Below are positions 54,269-63,555 of a DNA stretch of 64,000 nt, piece by piece. The first letter of the stretch is position 1; every line of letters begins with the position of its first letter. Both the position numbers and the translations under genes were made by a program. Below the pieces are notes generated by a model. The model was not told the origin of the DNA. It ran no database searches and saw nothing but the letters and a program-made list of their open reading frames with translations. The DNA lies in NCBI GenBank assembly GCA_028097405.1, contig JAOHEK010000001.1, positions 62,001-126,000 of the forward strand. The letters are read 5' to 3'. The stretch comes from Paracoccaceae bacterium (lineage in GTDB: Bacteria > Pseudomonadota > Alphaproteobacteria > Rhodobacterales > Rhodobacteraceae).

Positions 54269-57200
54269 CTAGGTTTTGACTTCACGATCCGCCTGCTTGG
54301 GCCAGCAGGCTTTGTAGACGGTTTGAACGGTTGCAGGTGCGGGTAGATCGAACTGTTTCGAATGGCCGTTTTCAATACGCGCGGCCCGTATGGCGGATTT
54401 CAATGCAAAGAAAACACTATTCGCCAATACCATGGGGGGCTCCCCGACTTCTTTCGACGAATAAAGTGCGTTTTTATCCTTCCAAATTTTTTTGGGGACG
54501 CCTTTCCCGGGAAATATTCGAACATTCATTTCCAGTGGGATTGTGGGAACCGCCGGAGGTTTATAACGCCAAGTATTCACAGTATTCAATTGTCCTGCAT
54601 TGTCACCATCCGGCTGATGAACCATCTGTTCGGTCAATAGGTATCCGATACCTTGCACGAAAGCACCTTCGATCTGTCCGACATCAATTGCGGGATTTAG
54701 ACTTCGTCCCATATCGTGGACAATATCGGCGCGGATAATTTTCGTTTCACCAGTCAGCACGTCAATTTCAACTTCGGAGCAAGCCGCATTATATGTAAAG
54801 CCGACATATTCATTTACCGGTTCACTGAACCCACCTTTGGGATCAATTGCGATACCGGTGCCTTTTGGTTGCTTGGATTTTGGTTTGAATACGATGTTGT
54901 CGGTCGAGATCGGCTTTGTGCCACCTTTGATCACCGCTTTTGCTTGGGCTTGCAAATTCACGCGATCGTTGAAGGCCGAACCGACAATGAAATCCCAATA
55001 GGTCTTTCCACCTTTGCCGGGAACGGGTGCCTTCCAGCTTTTCTTTGGACTGTCCCAGTAGTTGATGTTGTTCGCCTTACACCAGGCCGTACCTTTGGAT
55101 TTCCGCATCTTCGCACAATAGTCTTTAAGCCGCACTTTCAACATATCGCAGGCGTTCTTCACCGCAAGACCGTTGTATTGCGTTCCGGTTGATGCCCCGG
55201 TGCTGGACGGGTTGGCGATCACCGACGTGTCGGCTTGGGCAACGCGGATAATGTCCAGCGGCACCCCCAATTCATAGGCGGCAATCTGAGCCAGCTGGGT
55301 TACCATCCCCTGCCCCATGTCGGCTCCGCCTTGCTGGATAAGGATGCTGGCGTCGCTGCTGTAGATGCTGACAAGCGCCGTCGTCTGTTCAAGCATAACC
55401 AAGTTGAAGCCCGAACCGTACTTCAATGGCATCAAACATAACCCCCGTTTACGCCATTTGTTCTTGGCATTAAAGTCGGCGACTTGTTTCTTGCGGGCGT
55501 CATAATCCGCAAGCCTTTTGGTGTAGGTCCAGACCTTATCTTGGTAGCAATGATCCAACTTCTGACCCGATGGAACCGTATCACCCTGTTCGTATAGGCT
55601 TTTCTCGCGGATAACTGCGGGATCCATGTCTAATGCAGCTGCTGCTTCTTCGATTGCGTTCTCAAGGATCAAGGTGCCTTGGATGTCGCCAAACGCGCGG
55701 TAGGCTGTGCTGGGCGCTTTGTTGGTGCGCGCGACATCGATCGTGGTTTCGTAGTTCGGTACGTTATAGGCACTGTCGACGCGCAGCTGGATGCAATCCG
55801 ACACAACAAACGAACAGTCGTAATAGGCACCGCCATCGCCGATCATTGCGCCGCTGAGGCCCAAGATGCGGCCTCGGTTTTTCGGGTCTTTCGGATCATC
55901 ACCGATGGCCAGCTGATAGTCGCCCGAATAAGGGTGCCGCCCGCCGATCATGGCGCTGTCGGTGTCGCGGGTCAAAGCCAGATAAACCGGCTGTCCAATT
56001 TTTCGCGCAGCGACTGCCGCCATCACTGCCGTCCATTGAGACATTTCAGTTTTGCCGCCATACGCACCGCCGACCTGTGGCACCTCAACACGCACTTGGT
56101 TGAAATCACACCCAAGCGCTTTGACGACCGCCGTGTGGACTGTTTTAGGACTTTGTGTCGAGGAATAAACGACCATTGCATCACCGTCGCGTGGTTCGGC
56201 GATGGCCGCTTGGGTTTCCATATAAAAGTGCAATTGACCGCCGCAGGTTTGACTTGCCGCGACAACTTTGCAGGCACGTTCTTTTCCGTGACTGTCTTTC
56301 AGTGTTATCGGCTTTGGCTTTTTTGATGCCGCCCATTTCATATCGCTTTTCGGGCGCCGCACTTTCCAAATGTGGTTCATATAGGAGGCCGACATGGGGC
56401 TATCGGGGAAAATCTGACCCTCGCTTACGGCTGTCTCAAGCGACAAGATCGGAGCTTTCCTGTCTTTCTTGGGATAAGCAACGCATTCGGCTTGAATGTA
56501 ACCAGCGATGCGTTCGGCATCTTGTTGGGTGCGCGCAAGGACAAGCGTGATCGCTTGGCCGCCATACATGATGGCCTGACCCGGCTCAACAAAGAGCGGT
56601 TGATCGCTCCCGGCGCCAAAATCTGGTTTTTGATTGCTTCCACCGACAACGGCGGGGATGTCATCGAGTGACAAAAGATCAACGAAACTTTCCTCATTTT
56701 CGGCAAGGTACTCGACCAATCGCTTGAATGGCACGGGCTTCGACGTTCCCGGCAGACAAAATACAAACTTACCTGCTGCGCGCGTCGTAGCGACGACGGC
56801 CCCATAACTTGCCGTGGCCGGCATTTTGGTTTCATGGGTATAACGGACTTCGCCTTGAGCTTGGTACATTGCCATCAGCTTGATGTAAGGTTCCGAAATC
56901 GGCGCCATGCTGTTGTCGTGGTGCCAGTCCTGCGTACCGCCGCTGGTCGGCCAAGCGCCCCAATGCCTTTTGGCCGCTGATTTTTCGTCTTTTGGCAAGC
57001 TTCCGGGGGCGTTCACTTCGCGCGCATTGAGGTAGGCCTTGAAAAACAACCGGGTGGCCAAATCAAGCCGGTATGCGTCATCAAATCCTTCATCCGGCAG
57101 GCTTTTCAAGTAGGGCTTTTGCCGCGCCTGCTGCGCTAGCTGTTTCGTCAGATCACGACGAAGGGCTTCTATTCCGGATTCTATGGTCTTGTCGTTAACC

Positions 57201-58615
57201 GGTTTTCCGAAGATCGCGTTGGTCGCGGTTGTGCCCAAAACCGGCCCCGTCATTAATCCACCAATCACAAGGCGGCAGGTGTCAAACACCAATTGCCCGC
57301 CTTTGGTTTTGAACGAAAAGTTCGAATACATGTTGGTGATGGAATGCGAATTTACTTCGCGCAACGCCACCTTTTGCGCCCAATGGACACCGGGCTTTTT
57401 GCCATTGATGGTGTAGTCGACCAGTAAAAGATCGTCTGCCAGCTTAGGCTGCTTCAGACATTTGTTCATCAGATCGGTCAGCGTTACCGACTTAAGCGTC
57501 TTGCCTTTGGACAAATCCAAATAGGTCACGGACGCGTCGACGCCGCAAAGTGCGGTGAACAAATCAGATGGGAAGGGCGCGCCTTTGCTAAGATGGTTCA
57601 AGACCAACATCGTATTGCCGCCAAGGCTTGCGGCATTTCGCACGATGTGGCCTGCGGTGCGTTGCGCCATGAATTGCAAAACGCCGAACGCGGAAGAAGA
57701 TTCGGGTTTCATCCCGGCGAACCGGTCCAAAAGTTCGGTATAGGTGACGCCTGCTCCGAGCCGCAGCTGCCCGGCTTTAAGATCGATCCGGCGCAATTCA
57801 GGCACGTCGCGCACGTCGATGAATTGGTGACTGCTTTCGATCTCGGTCTTGTAGATGCCGAAAGAGGTGTTTCCATTGACCAAGCGGACTGGGCCGGTTT
57901 TCCGCATTTTTCGCGCCAGATCAAAGACATCATTCACCGTTCGAGCTTCGGCCCAAACCTCGCCATTCTGATCGATCTTTATCTGGCCACTTGGCGCGAA
58001 TGCACCTTTGGGAACCGGGATCATCACCGTCTTCTGCACGCCCTCTTTTGGAGCAAAGGCCATGTCGACCACCGTTTCCATGGGCGCTTTGGGCGGAGTT
58101 TTTGAGAATTGCTTCATTCCTGTCAGGATCGTTCGATACCCGGTGCACCGGCAGATGTTGCCATCGAACAGGTTTTCGACATCCCGGTCGCTGGGCTTTT
58201 TCGGCTTGTTGGCCAGGTAGCCCGTCATGCACATCACCCAACCATTCGTGCAATAGCCACATTGTGTTCCGTTGTTCTTCGCCAGTTCGTAAGCGACCTT
58301 ATTCATCTTGCCATCGACACTTCCCGTGCCTTCGATCGTTGTCACGCTTAAACCGTTCAGGGCAGTCACCGGACGAAGGCAGGAATTAACCGAGCGGTGA
58401 ACGACTTTGTTGTTTTCCTTGGCCGACAAAACGACCGTGCAGCCACCACAACCGCCTTGACCGCAGGGTTTTTTCGGACCGCTGAGCGCGTGGTCGGGTT
58501 GACGCAAAAAATCGATCAGCATCAATTTCGGTGAAGGGGCCGCGAGCGTGATTTTTTTACCGTTTAGATGAAAGCTGACCTGATCACTGGCTGCATTCTT
58601 GTTTTTGTTGCTCAT
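54269..58615 (-). CDS. Single-chain molybdenum hydroxylase (xanthine dehydrogenase/aldehyde oxidase family)
   Basis: 1448 aa from ATG 58615. Residues 10-170 bind two [2Fe-2S] clusters: Cys51, 56, 59 and 79, then Cys119, 122, 155 and 157. A FAD domain follows (about 200-460; VNGNTSFG, SLGGNTM), and then the molybdopterin domain (about 590-1448) with TAYRAFGDIQ (position of bovine Arg880), GGADMGQG and the catalytic Glu1392 in KEVGEPP. The FFxxYR-type NAD motif of XDH is not evident, so the electron acceptor is open. Most bacterial members split these domains over two or three chains; this one has the eukaryote-like fused order. No signal peptide. No XdhC-type maturation gene nearby. Confidence 0.9.
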   Translation of the reverse strand: MSNKNKNAASDQVSFHLNGKKITLAAPSPKLMLIDFLRQPDHALSGPKKPCGQGGCGGCTVVLSAKENNKVVHRSVNSCLRPVTALNGLSVTTIEGTGSVDGKMNKVAYELAKNNGTQCGYCTNGWVMCMTGYLANKPKKPSDRDVENLFDGNICRCTGYRTILTGMKQFSKTPPKAPMETVVDMAFAPKEGVQKTVMIPVPKGAFAPSGQIKIDQNGEVWAEARTVNDVFDLARKMRKTGPVRLVNGNTSFGIYKTEIESSHQFIDVRDVPELRRIDLKAGQLRLGAGVTYTELLDRFAGMKPESSSAFGVLQFMAQRTAGHIVRNAASLGGNTMLVLNHLSKGAPFPSDLFTALCGVDASVTYLDLSKGKTLKSVTLTDLMNKCLKQPKLADDLLLVDYTINGKKPGVHWAQKVALREVNSHSITNMYSNFSFKTKGGQLVFDTCRLVIGGLMTGPVLGTTATNAIFGKPVNDKTIESGIEALRRDLTKQLAQQARQKPYLKSLPDEGFDDAYRLDLATRLFFKAYLNAREVNAPGSLPKDEKSAAKRHWGAWPTSGGTQDWHHDNSMAPISEPYIKLMAMYQAQGEVRYTHETKMPATASYGAVVATTRAAGKFVFCLPGTSKPVPFKRLVEYLAENEESFVDLLSLDDIPAVVGGSNQKPDFGAGSDQPLFVEPGQAIMYGGQAITLVLARTQQDAERIAGYIQAECVAYPKKDRKAPILSLETAVSEGQIFPDSPMSASYMNHIWKVRRPKSDMKWAASKKPKPITLKDSHGKERACKVVAASQTCGGQLHFYMETQAAIAEPRDGDAMVVYSSTQSPKTVHTAVVKALGCDFNQVRVEVPQVGGAYGGKTEMSQWTAVMAAVAARKIGQPVYLALTRDTDSAMIGGRHPYSGDYQLAIGDDPKDPKNRGRILGLSGAMIGDGGAYYDCSFVVSDCIQLRVDSAYNVPNYETTIDVARTNKAPSTAYRAFGDIQGTLILENAIEEAAAALDMDPAVIREKSLYEQGDTVPSGQKLDHCYQDKVWTYTKRLADYDARKKQVADFNAKNKWRKRGLCLMPLKYGSGFNLVMLEQTTALVSIYSSDASILIQQGGADMGQGMVTQLAQIAAYELGVPLDIIRVAQADTSVIANPSSTGASTGTQYNGLAVKNACDMLKVRLKDYCAKMRKSKGTAWCKANNINYWDSPKKSWKAPVPGKGGKTYWDFIVGSAFNDRVNLQAQAKAVIKGGTKPISTDNIVFKPKSKQPKGTGIAIDPKGGFSEPVNEYVGFTYNAACSEVEIDVLTGETKIIRADIVHDMGRSLNPAIDVGQIEGAFVQGIGYLLTEQMVHQPDGDNAGQLNTVNTWRYKPPAVPTIPLEMNVRIFPGKGVPKKIWKDKNALYSSKEVGEPPMVLANSVFFALKSAIRAARIENGHSKQFDLPAPATVQTVYKACWPKQADREVKT

Positions 58616-58711
58616 CTTCCTGCCCCGATACGTTTTACGACCAATCAAGGTGACCCTAAAAGGCCACCAGCTTCGTGTCACTTACTGTAACGGGAAAAGA
58701 AATTTTTGCTC

Positions 58712-58727
58712 TGTGACCCAGTTCGCA
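58712..58727. promoter_or_regulatory. CRP-like site TGTGA-N6-TCGCA in divergent promoter region
   Basis: One base differs from the TGTGA-N6-TCACA consensus. It lies in the 211-bp gap between the hydroxylase and the divergent periplasmic binding protein, 97 bp from the first start and 100 bp from the second. Confidence 0.45.
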
Positions 58728-58826
58728 GACCGATCAGCGTGGTTTCTATCCGAATGTCATTGATCAGACCGGCAGATGGCCCCTAGTGTCGTAGGCAAAA
58801 CGCTAAAACTCTGGGGTGAGAACCTG

Positions 58827-59570
58827 ATGAAACACCTTTTTCGGATTGTGACTGCGCTATTCTTGCTTGGCTCTGCGACTGCATCTTCGAGTGATCCGGT
58901 GCGCATGACCTTTGCAGGCCCCCCGCCCTTCGTGATTGCGGAAGGCACCAGCGGGATTTCGGTTGATCTGATCCGAGCGGCATTGGCTGTCAACGGGCAC
59001 GTGTTAGAGGTTGTGATTGTTCCGACAAAGCGGATGCTTTTGGAAATGCAACTGGGCAATGTCGATGGAACGTCCTCGGTTCAAGGGTTGGATTATGACG
59101 ATAGTCAGATTTTTCTGGGCGACGGGATGTTCGATTATTCCGACTATTTCTACACAAGGTCAGAGCAAGGGCTTTCAATCAATGAGCCCGAGGATCTTCG
59201 CGGTCTGAATGTCGTCACTTTTCCCACGGCCAAAAATATTTATCCAATCTGGTTGGAACCTGTCGTCAATGAAGGGGGGTACATTGAGGTTGCGGATCAA
59301 ATTTCGCAGGTCAAAATGCTGTATCGCGGGCGCGCTGATGCTGTTTTGGCTGATGCCAGCATTTTTGCGTTCCTGACAAATCAATATCTTGAGGAGTCCG
59401 GAGACGCTCGTATTGAAGTTTCACAGTCGAAACTGATAGGAAGGATCACCTCGCTACCTGCGTTCGCAAGTGAGACCATTCGCGACGACTTTAATGGAGG
59501 CCTGTCGCAACTGCGCGCCTCTGGACGCTATCAGGAGATCTTTGACGCTTATATTCGGCAGTCGCCGTAG
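58827..59570 (+). CDS. Lone periplasmic solute-binding protein (SBP family 3)
   Basis: 247 aa from ATG 58827, which gives a clean signal peptide (KHLFRIVTALFLLGSATAS). The fold is that of amino-acid-type binding proteins: PPFVIAEGTSGISVDLIRAAL, a PEDLRGLNV hinge segment and GRADAVLADAS. No permease or ATPase gene is nearby, so it may feed a sensor rather than a transporter. It is divergent from the hydroxylase and shares its promoter region. Confidence 0.85.
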   Translation: MKHLFRIVTALFLLGSATASSSDPVRMTFAGPPPFVIAEGTSGISVDLIRAALAVNGHVLEVVIVPTKRMLLEMQLGNVDGTSSVQGLDYDDSQIFLGDGMFDYSDYFYTRSEQGLSINEPEDLRGLNVVTFPTAKNIYPIWLEPVVNEGGYIEVADQISQVKMLYRGRADAVLADASIFAFLTNQYLEESGDARIEVSQSKLIGRITSLPAFASETIRDDFNGGLSQLRASGRYQEIFDAYIRQSP

Positions 59571-59622
59571 AAGCTGATCACGGCATCAGACATCACGACG
59601 CGTCGAATGCACGCGGGTCAGG

Positions 59623-61809
59623 CTAGAATTCCTTCCAGTCATCGTCGCCTGACGTGGTGTCGTGAGCAAGCTGAGCAGTGCTGATCATCGCGGTCTGCGT
59701 GGACTTCACTGGCTTAGGTGCTTGAGAGGCAGCTAGCTTGTCTTTTCTTGGACCTTGCCCAGATCCGGACTGCCCGCGCCCGTTCATCTGAAAGAAACTG
59801 ACAAGTTCTCGCAGAGCAGTGGCACGTTGCGCAAGGCTTGCCGCGGCCGCCGTACTTTCTTCGGATATTGCTGCAGTTTTCTGTGTTGTTGAATCGATTT
59901 CCGACATGGCTTGATTGATTTCATTAACGCCGGTTGCTTGTTCACTGCTGGCCGTAAAAATCCCATCGATACCGGCAGATACCTGAGTGACCGACGACAC
60001 AATCTCGCTTAGCGCGGTCCCCGTTGCCTTCACCAAAGCGGCGCCTTCAGCGACTTGTTTTTCGGACGTCTCGATCAGTTCCGAAATATCGCGCGCAGAT
60101 TCGGATGCCCGTTGCGCCAATGCGCGCACTTCCGAGGCCACCACCGCGAAACCACTGCCCGCCTCACCCGCACGTGCGGCTTCAACGCCTGCGTTCAGAG
60201 CCAGCAAATTCGTTTGGAAAGCAATCGCATCGATGACTTCGATGATCTTACGGACTTTGGCCGAGCCCGCTTCTATCTTGCCCATTGCCGCTATCGCGTC
60301 ATTTACGACCGTTCCGCCCTGTTCTGCGTGTTGCGTCGCGTTCTTTGCAGCGGCGGTCGCATCTTTCGCGTTTTGAGCGTTGCTTTTGACGGTACTCGAC
60401 ATTTCTTCCATCGCAGCCGAGGTTTCTTCGACCGTTGCCGCCTGTCGCTCACACCTTGTAGAAAGATCCGTGGCGCTGTCAGCGATCGCTTCTGATTCCT
60501 CCTGAATGGACGTGGATTCAAAGTTAATGTCACCGACCATTTCGCTCAGTTTATCGAGGGTTCCATTGAACGCCGCTCGCATTTCAGCAAAATCAGGCGA
60601 GCCTTTGTCTGCCAATCGCTGTGTCAGGTCGCCCTTAGACAAGGCGATCAGGCTGTTGATGATGTTCTGAAGCTCGGCTTTCCAAGCGGTGGCGTCAGTC
60701 GCGTATTTAATGACCTTCAGCGGTTTGCCATCTTGGTCCAAAATTGGATTGTAGGTGGCTTGTAACCAACGCACACTGCCGTCTTTCGCGATACGTTTGA
60801 ATTCTCCGGCCCTAAATTCACCGGCGGCCAAGTCTTTCCAAAATTGAGTGTATTCCGGGCTTTTGCCTTCGTCGGGCTCGACAAACATTTGGTCATGCTT
60901 TCCCTTCACATCATCAAGGCGATATCCGGTGACATCTAAGAAGTTCTGATTGGCGTTAATCACCGTACCATCGAGTTCAAACTCGATCACGGCCTGTGCC
61001 CGAGATATGGCGGTTAGCTTACCTGTGTTATCGGCTGACTGCATTTTCTCGGCGGTGACGTCGGTTGCGAACTTGACGACTTTATATGGGCGACCCTTTG
61101 GGTCAAGAATCGGGTTATATGTGGCTTGGATCCAAATTAAGTCACCGTTCTTCGAGACCCGTTGAAATTCAGCCGAGACAAATTTTCCGTCCGCCAGATC
61201 GCGCCAGAACGCTGCATATTCGTCGCTTTTGGCATAAACTGGATCCACAAAGATCCGATGATGCTGACCGCGGGCTTCTTGAAGCGTATATCCCATTACG
61301 TTCAAAAAATTGTCGTTCGCACTTAAGATGTTTCCAGCTAGATCAAACTCGATCACAGCTTGCGATCTGGATATCGCATCTAATTGCCCACTTGCATCGG
61401 TTGTTTTTAGCTTATTTTTGGTAACATCGATGGCAAACTTAACGACCTTTACGACCTCGCCATCTTCGTTGAAGATTGGGTTGTACGAGGCTTCGATATA
61501 GACCGCCTCACCCGTCTTGGAGATGCGGGTAAATTCGCCCGCAAGATACTTTCCCTTACCGAGTTCGTCCCAAAACGCAGTGTATTCCGGTGATTTCACA
61601 TAGTCACTTTCGACGAAAATCCTGTGGTGCTTGCCGACAATATCTTCCAAGGCATATCCCATCGCGCCTAGAAAATTCTCATTGGCGTCAAGGATATTTC
61701 CTTTGGGATCAAACGAAATAACCGCCTGAACTTTGTGCAAGGCGTCAATTAGTGCCTGCATTTCACTGATTTTTTTCGCGTCGGCAGCTTTTTGGCGTGA
61801 AAATAGCAT
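59623..61809 (-). CDS. Cytoplasmic chemoreceptor with three PAS domains
   Basis: 728 aa with no membrane helix. Three tandem PAS/PAC units of about 120 residues share NFL-x-x-(M/T)[10 protein letters not shown]-like and YNPI segments and are clearly internal duplications. A methyl-accepting signalling domain follows, with the hairpin tip around [20 protein letters not shown]. The protein ends DDDWKEF, fitting the WxxF-type tether that binds CheR/CheB. PAS domains of this kind often hold haem or FAD, suggesting redox or oxygen taxis, but no cofactor ligand can be assigned. It is convergent with the binding-protein gene. Confidence 0.92.
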   Translation of the reverse strand: MLFSRQKAADAKKISEMQALIDALHKVQAVISFDPKGNILDANENFLGAMGYALEDIVGKHHRIFVESDYVKSPEYTAFWDELGKGKYLAGEFTRISKTGEAVYIEASYNPIFNEDGEVVKVVKFAIDVTKNKLKTTDASGQLDAISRSQAVIEFDLAGNILSANDNFLNVMGYTLQEARGQHHRIFVDPVYAKSDEYAAFWRDLADGKFVSAEFQRVSKNGDLIWIQATYNPILDPKGRPYKVVKFATDVTAEKMQSADNTGKLTAISRAQAVIEFELDGTVINANQNFLDVTGYRLDDVKGKHDQMFVEPDEGKSPEYTQFWKDLAAGEFRAGEFKRIAKDGSVRWLQATYNPILDQDGKPLKVIKYATDATAWKAELQNIINSLIALSKGDLTQRLADKGSPDFAEMRAAFNGTLDKLSEMVGDINFESTSIQEESEAIADSATDLSTRCERQAATVEETSAAMEEMSSTVKSNAQNAKDATAAAKNATQHAEQGGTVVNDAIAAMGKIEAGSAKVRKIIEVIDAIAFQTNLLALNAGVEAARAGEAGSGFAVVASEVRALAQRASESARDISELIETSEKQVAEGAALVKATGTALSEIVSSVTQVSAGIDGIFTASSEQATGVNEINQAMSEIDSTTQKTAAISEESTAAAASLAQRATALRELVSFFQMNGRGQSGSGQGPRKDKLAASQAPKPVKSTQTAMISTAQLAHDTTSGDDDWKEF

Positions 61810-61966
61810 ACGTATTCCTCAGGTCAGGTTGACCCGTCATTAGTTCTTAGAAGTTGATACCGTGTTGACAGATTAAATTTTCAGCACTTGCAGGCGAGGC
61901 ACCACATAGGTGCGACAGTCGGCAAAGTCTTTCGACTGGCTAACATTTCAGGTTCCGGGCACCCAA

Positions 61967-63418
61967 TCACTGGACTTTCTTGATTGGACCGTAGGACGCG
62001 CGGAACGCCTGATAGGCCGCAGCAAAGTCGGATGTCATTGCCGTGTTGGGTGATATCGTCCGGTCAATTTGGGGGGCGGTGATCACGTCTTCGGGCGCAG
62101 CATCTGTCGCGGCCAACTGCCCAAGACGGGCCGCACCAAGGGCGGCTCCAAATTCGCTGCCGCTTGGTAAATCGAGCGGGACATTAAGCACAGTCGCGAT
62201 CAGTTCCAGCCAATAATCCGAGGCCGCACCTCCACCAATGGCGGTCAGCCGTTCAAGCTTGACGTCGGTGGCTTTCAACGCTTCGAAACTGTCACGCAGG
62301 CCGAAGGCGACGCCTTCCAACACGGCTTGGGTCAGGTCTTGGGTGGTGGTGCTGGTGCCGAGGCCCGTCAGGCTGCCCCGGATTTCGGCATCGTTGTGTG
62401 GGGTTCGTTCGCCCGAGAGATAGGGCAGGAAACGGACTGTGCTAGGCGGGCGAAGCTTACGCCCCAAAGCTTCGCTTAGGGTTTGAGGCGATTTTCCGGT
62501 GATCCCCGCCAGCCAATTCAAACTGTCGGTCGCCGAAAGCATCACGCCCATCTGGTACCAGCGCCCCGGAACCGCGTGGCAAAAGGTGTGCACTGCCGTT
62601 TCTGGGGCTGGTCGATAGCCATCCCGCGCCGCCAAAAGCACGCCCGAGGTTCCAAGCGAGACAAACCCCTGCCCTTCGTTGAGGGCCCCGATGCCGCAAG
62701 CCGCCGCTGCGTTATCGCCTGCGCCACCGGCAACAACGACGGTCGACTTCAGCCCCCAAGCTTTTGAAAGATCCGTTCGTAGTTCTCCGGCCTTGTCGGA
62801 CCCTTCGACAAGCCGAGGCATCTGGTGGCCGTGCATGTGACTTGCGTCTAGTAGGGGCTTGGACCAATCCCGCTGTCCGACGTCCAACCACGACGTTCCG
62901 GCACTATCGGACATGTCGGCGACGTAATCACCGGTGAGATATAAATTTAAATAGGCCGCTGGTAACAGCACTTTGGCGACCTTATCGTAGATGTCCGGCT
63001 CATGGGCGCGGACCCATTCCAGCTTGGGTGCCGTAAAGCCCGGAAAGACGATATTGCCCGACAGCTCGCGCACGCCTTCGGTGCCATCCAGAATTGCCGC
63101 CTCAACATGGGACCTTGTGTCGTTCCAAAGGATACAGGGGCGCAGCACGTCCCCTGCAGCATCCAGCAGGGTTGCGCCATGCATGTGACCTGCGACGCCG
63201 ATGCCTTTCAGATCAGCGAAGGCTGGGTGGGTGTCGCGCAGCTCGGCCATTGCGTTATGCAGCGCTTTGATCCAGTCGCTGGGATCCTGTTCGGACCAGC
63301 CCGACGCAGGGTGCGTGACATCATAGTGCCGTTCCGCAGCCCCAAGGACATTGCCCGCGTCATCGACCAGCAAGGCGCGAAGCCCCGATGTGCCAAGATC
63401 TATACCCAAGTACGTCAT
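61967..63418 (-). CDS. xylB: Xylulokinase
   Basis: 483 aa of the FGGY sugar kinase family: YLGIDLGTSGLRALLVD phosphate-1 motif, GVAGHMHGATLLD, PKLEWVRAHEP and the C-terminal GGGAASDYWLELIA typical of XylB. It phosphorylates D-xylulose with ATP for entry into the pentose phosphate pathway. The oxidoreductase gene upstream on the same strand ends in its own terminator, so XylB probably has a separate promoter. Confidence 0.92.
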   Translation of the reverse strand: MTYLGIDLGTSGLRALLVDDAGNVLGAAERHYDVTHPASGWSEQDPSDWIKALHNAMAELRDTHPAFADLKGIGVAGHMHGATLLDAAGDVLRPCILWNDTRSHVEAAILDGTEGVRELSGNIVFPGFTAPKLEWVRAHEPDIYDKVAKVLLPAAYLNLYLTGDYVADMSDSAGTSWLDVGQRDWSKPLLDASHMHGHQMPRLVEGSDKAGELRTDLSKAWGLKSTVVVAGGAGDNAAAACGIGALNEGQGFVSLGTSGVLLAARDGYRPAPETAVHTFCHAVPGRWYQMGVMLSATDSLNWLAGITGKSPQTLSEALGRKLRPPSTVRFLPYLSGERTPHNDAEIRGSLTGLGTSTTTQDLTQAVLEGVAFGLRDSFEALKATDVKLERLTAIGGGAASDYWLELIATVLNVPLDLPSGSEFGAALGAARLGQLAATDAAPEDVITAPQIDRTISPNTAMTSDFAAAYQAFRASYGPIKKVQ

Positions 63419-63500
63419 GACAGCCCTTTAATCATGAAGCCGGCCAACGCCATAGCATTCGCGCGATCTGGGCATCAGTATAGACATACCACTCGGCACG

Positions 63501-63535
63501 AAAAGGCCGCCGGCGCTAGGTCAGCACCGACGGCC
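63501..63535 (-). terminator. Intrinsic terminator of the oxidoreductase gene
   Basis: On the minus strand GGCCGTCGGTGCT pairs with AGCGCCGGCGGCC (two mismatches, 5-nt loop) and is followed directly by TTTT. It lies 21 bp past the oxidoreductase stop. Confidence 0.75.
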
Positions 63536-63555
63536 CCTCGCGGGAGGAGTTCGTA

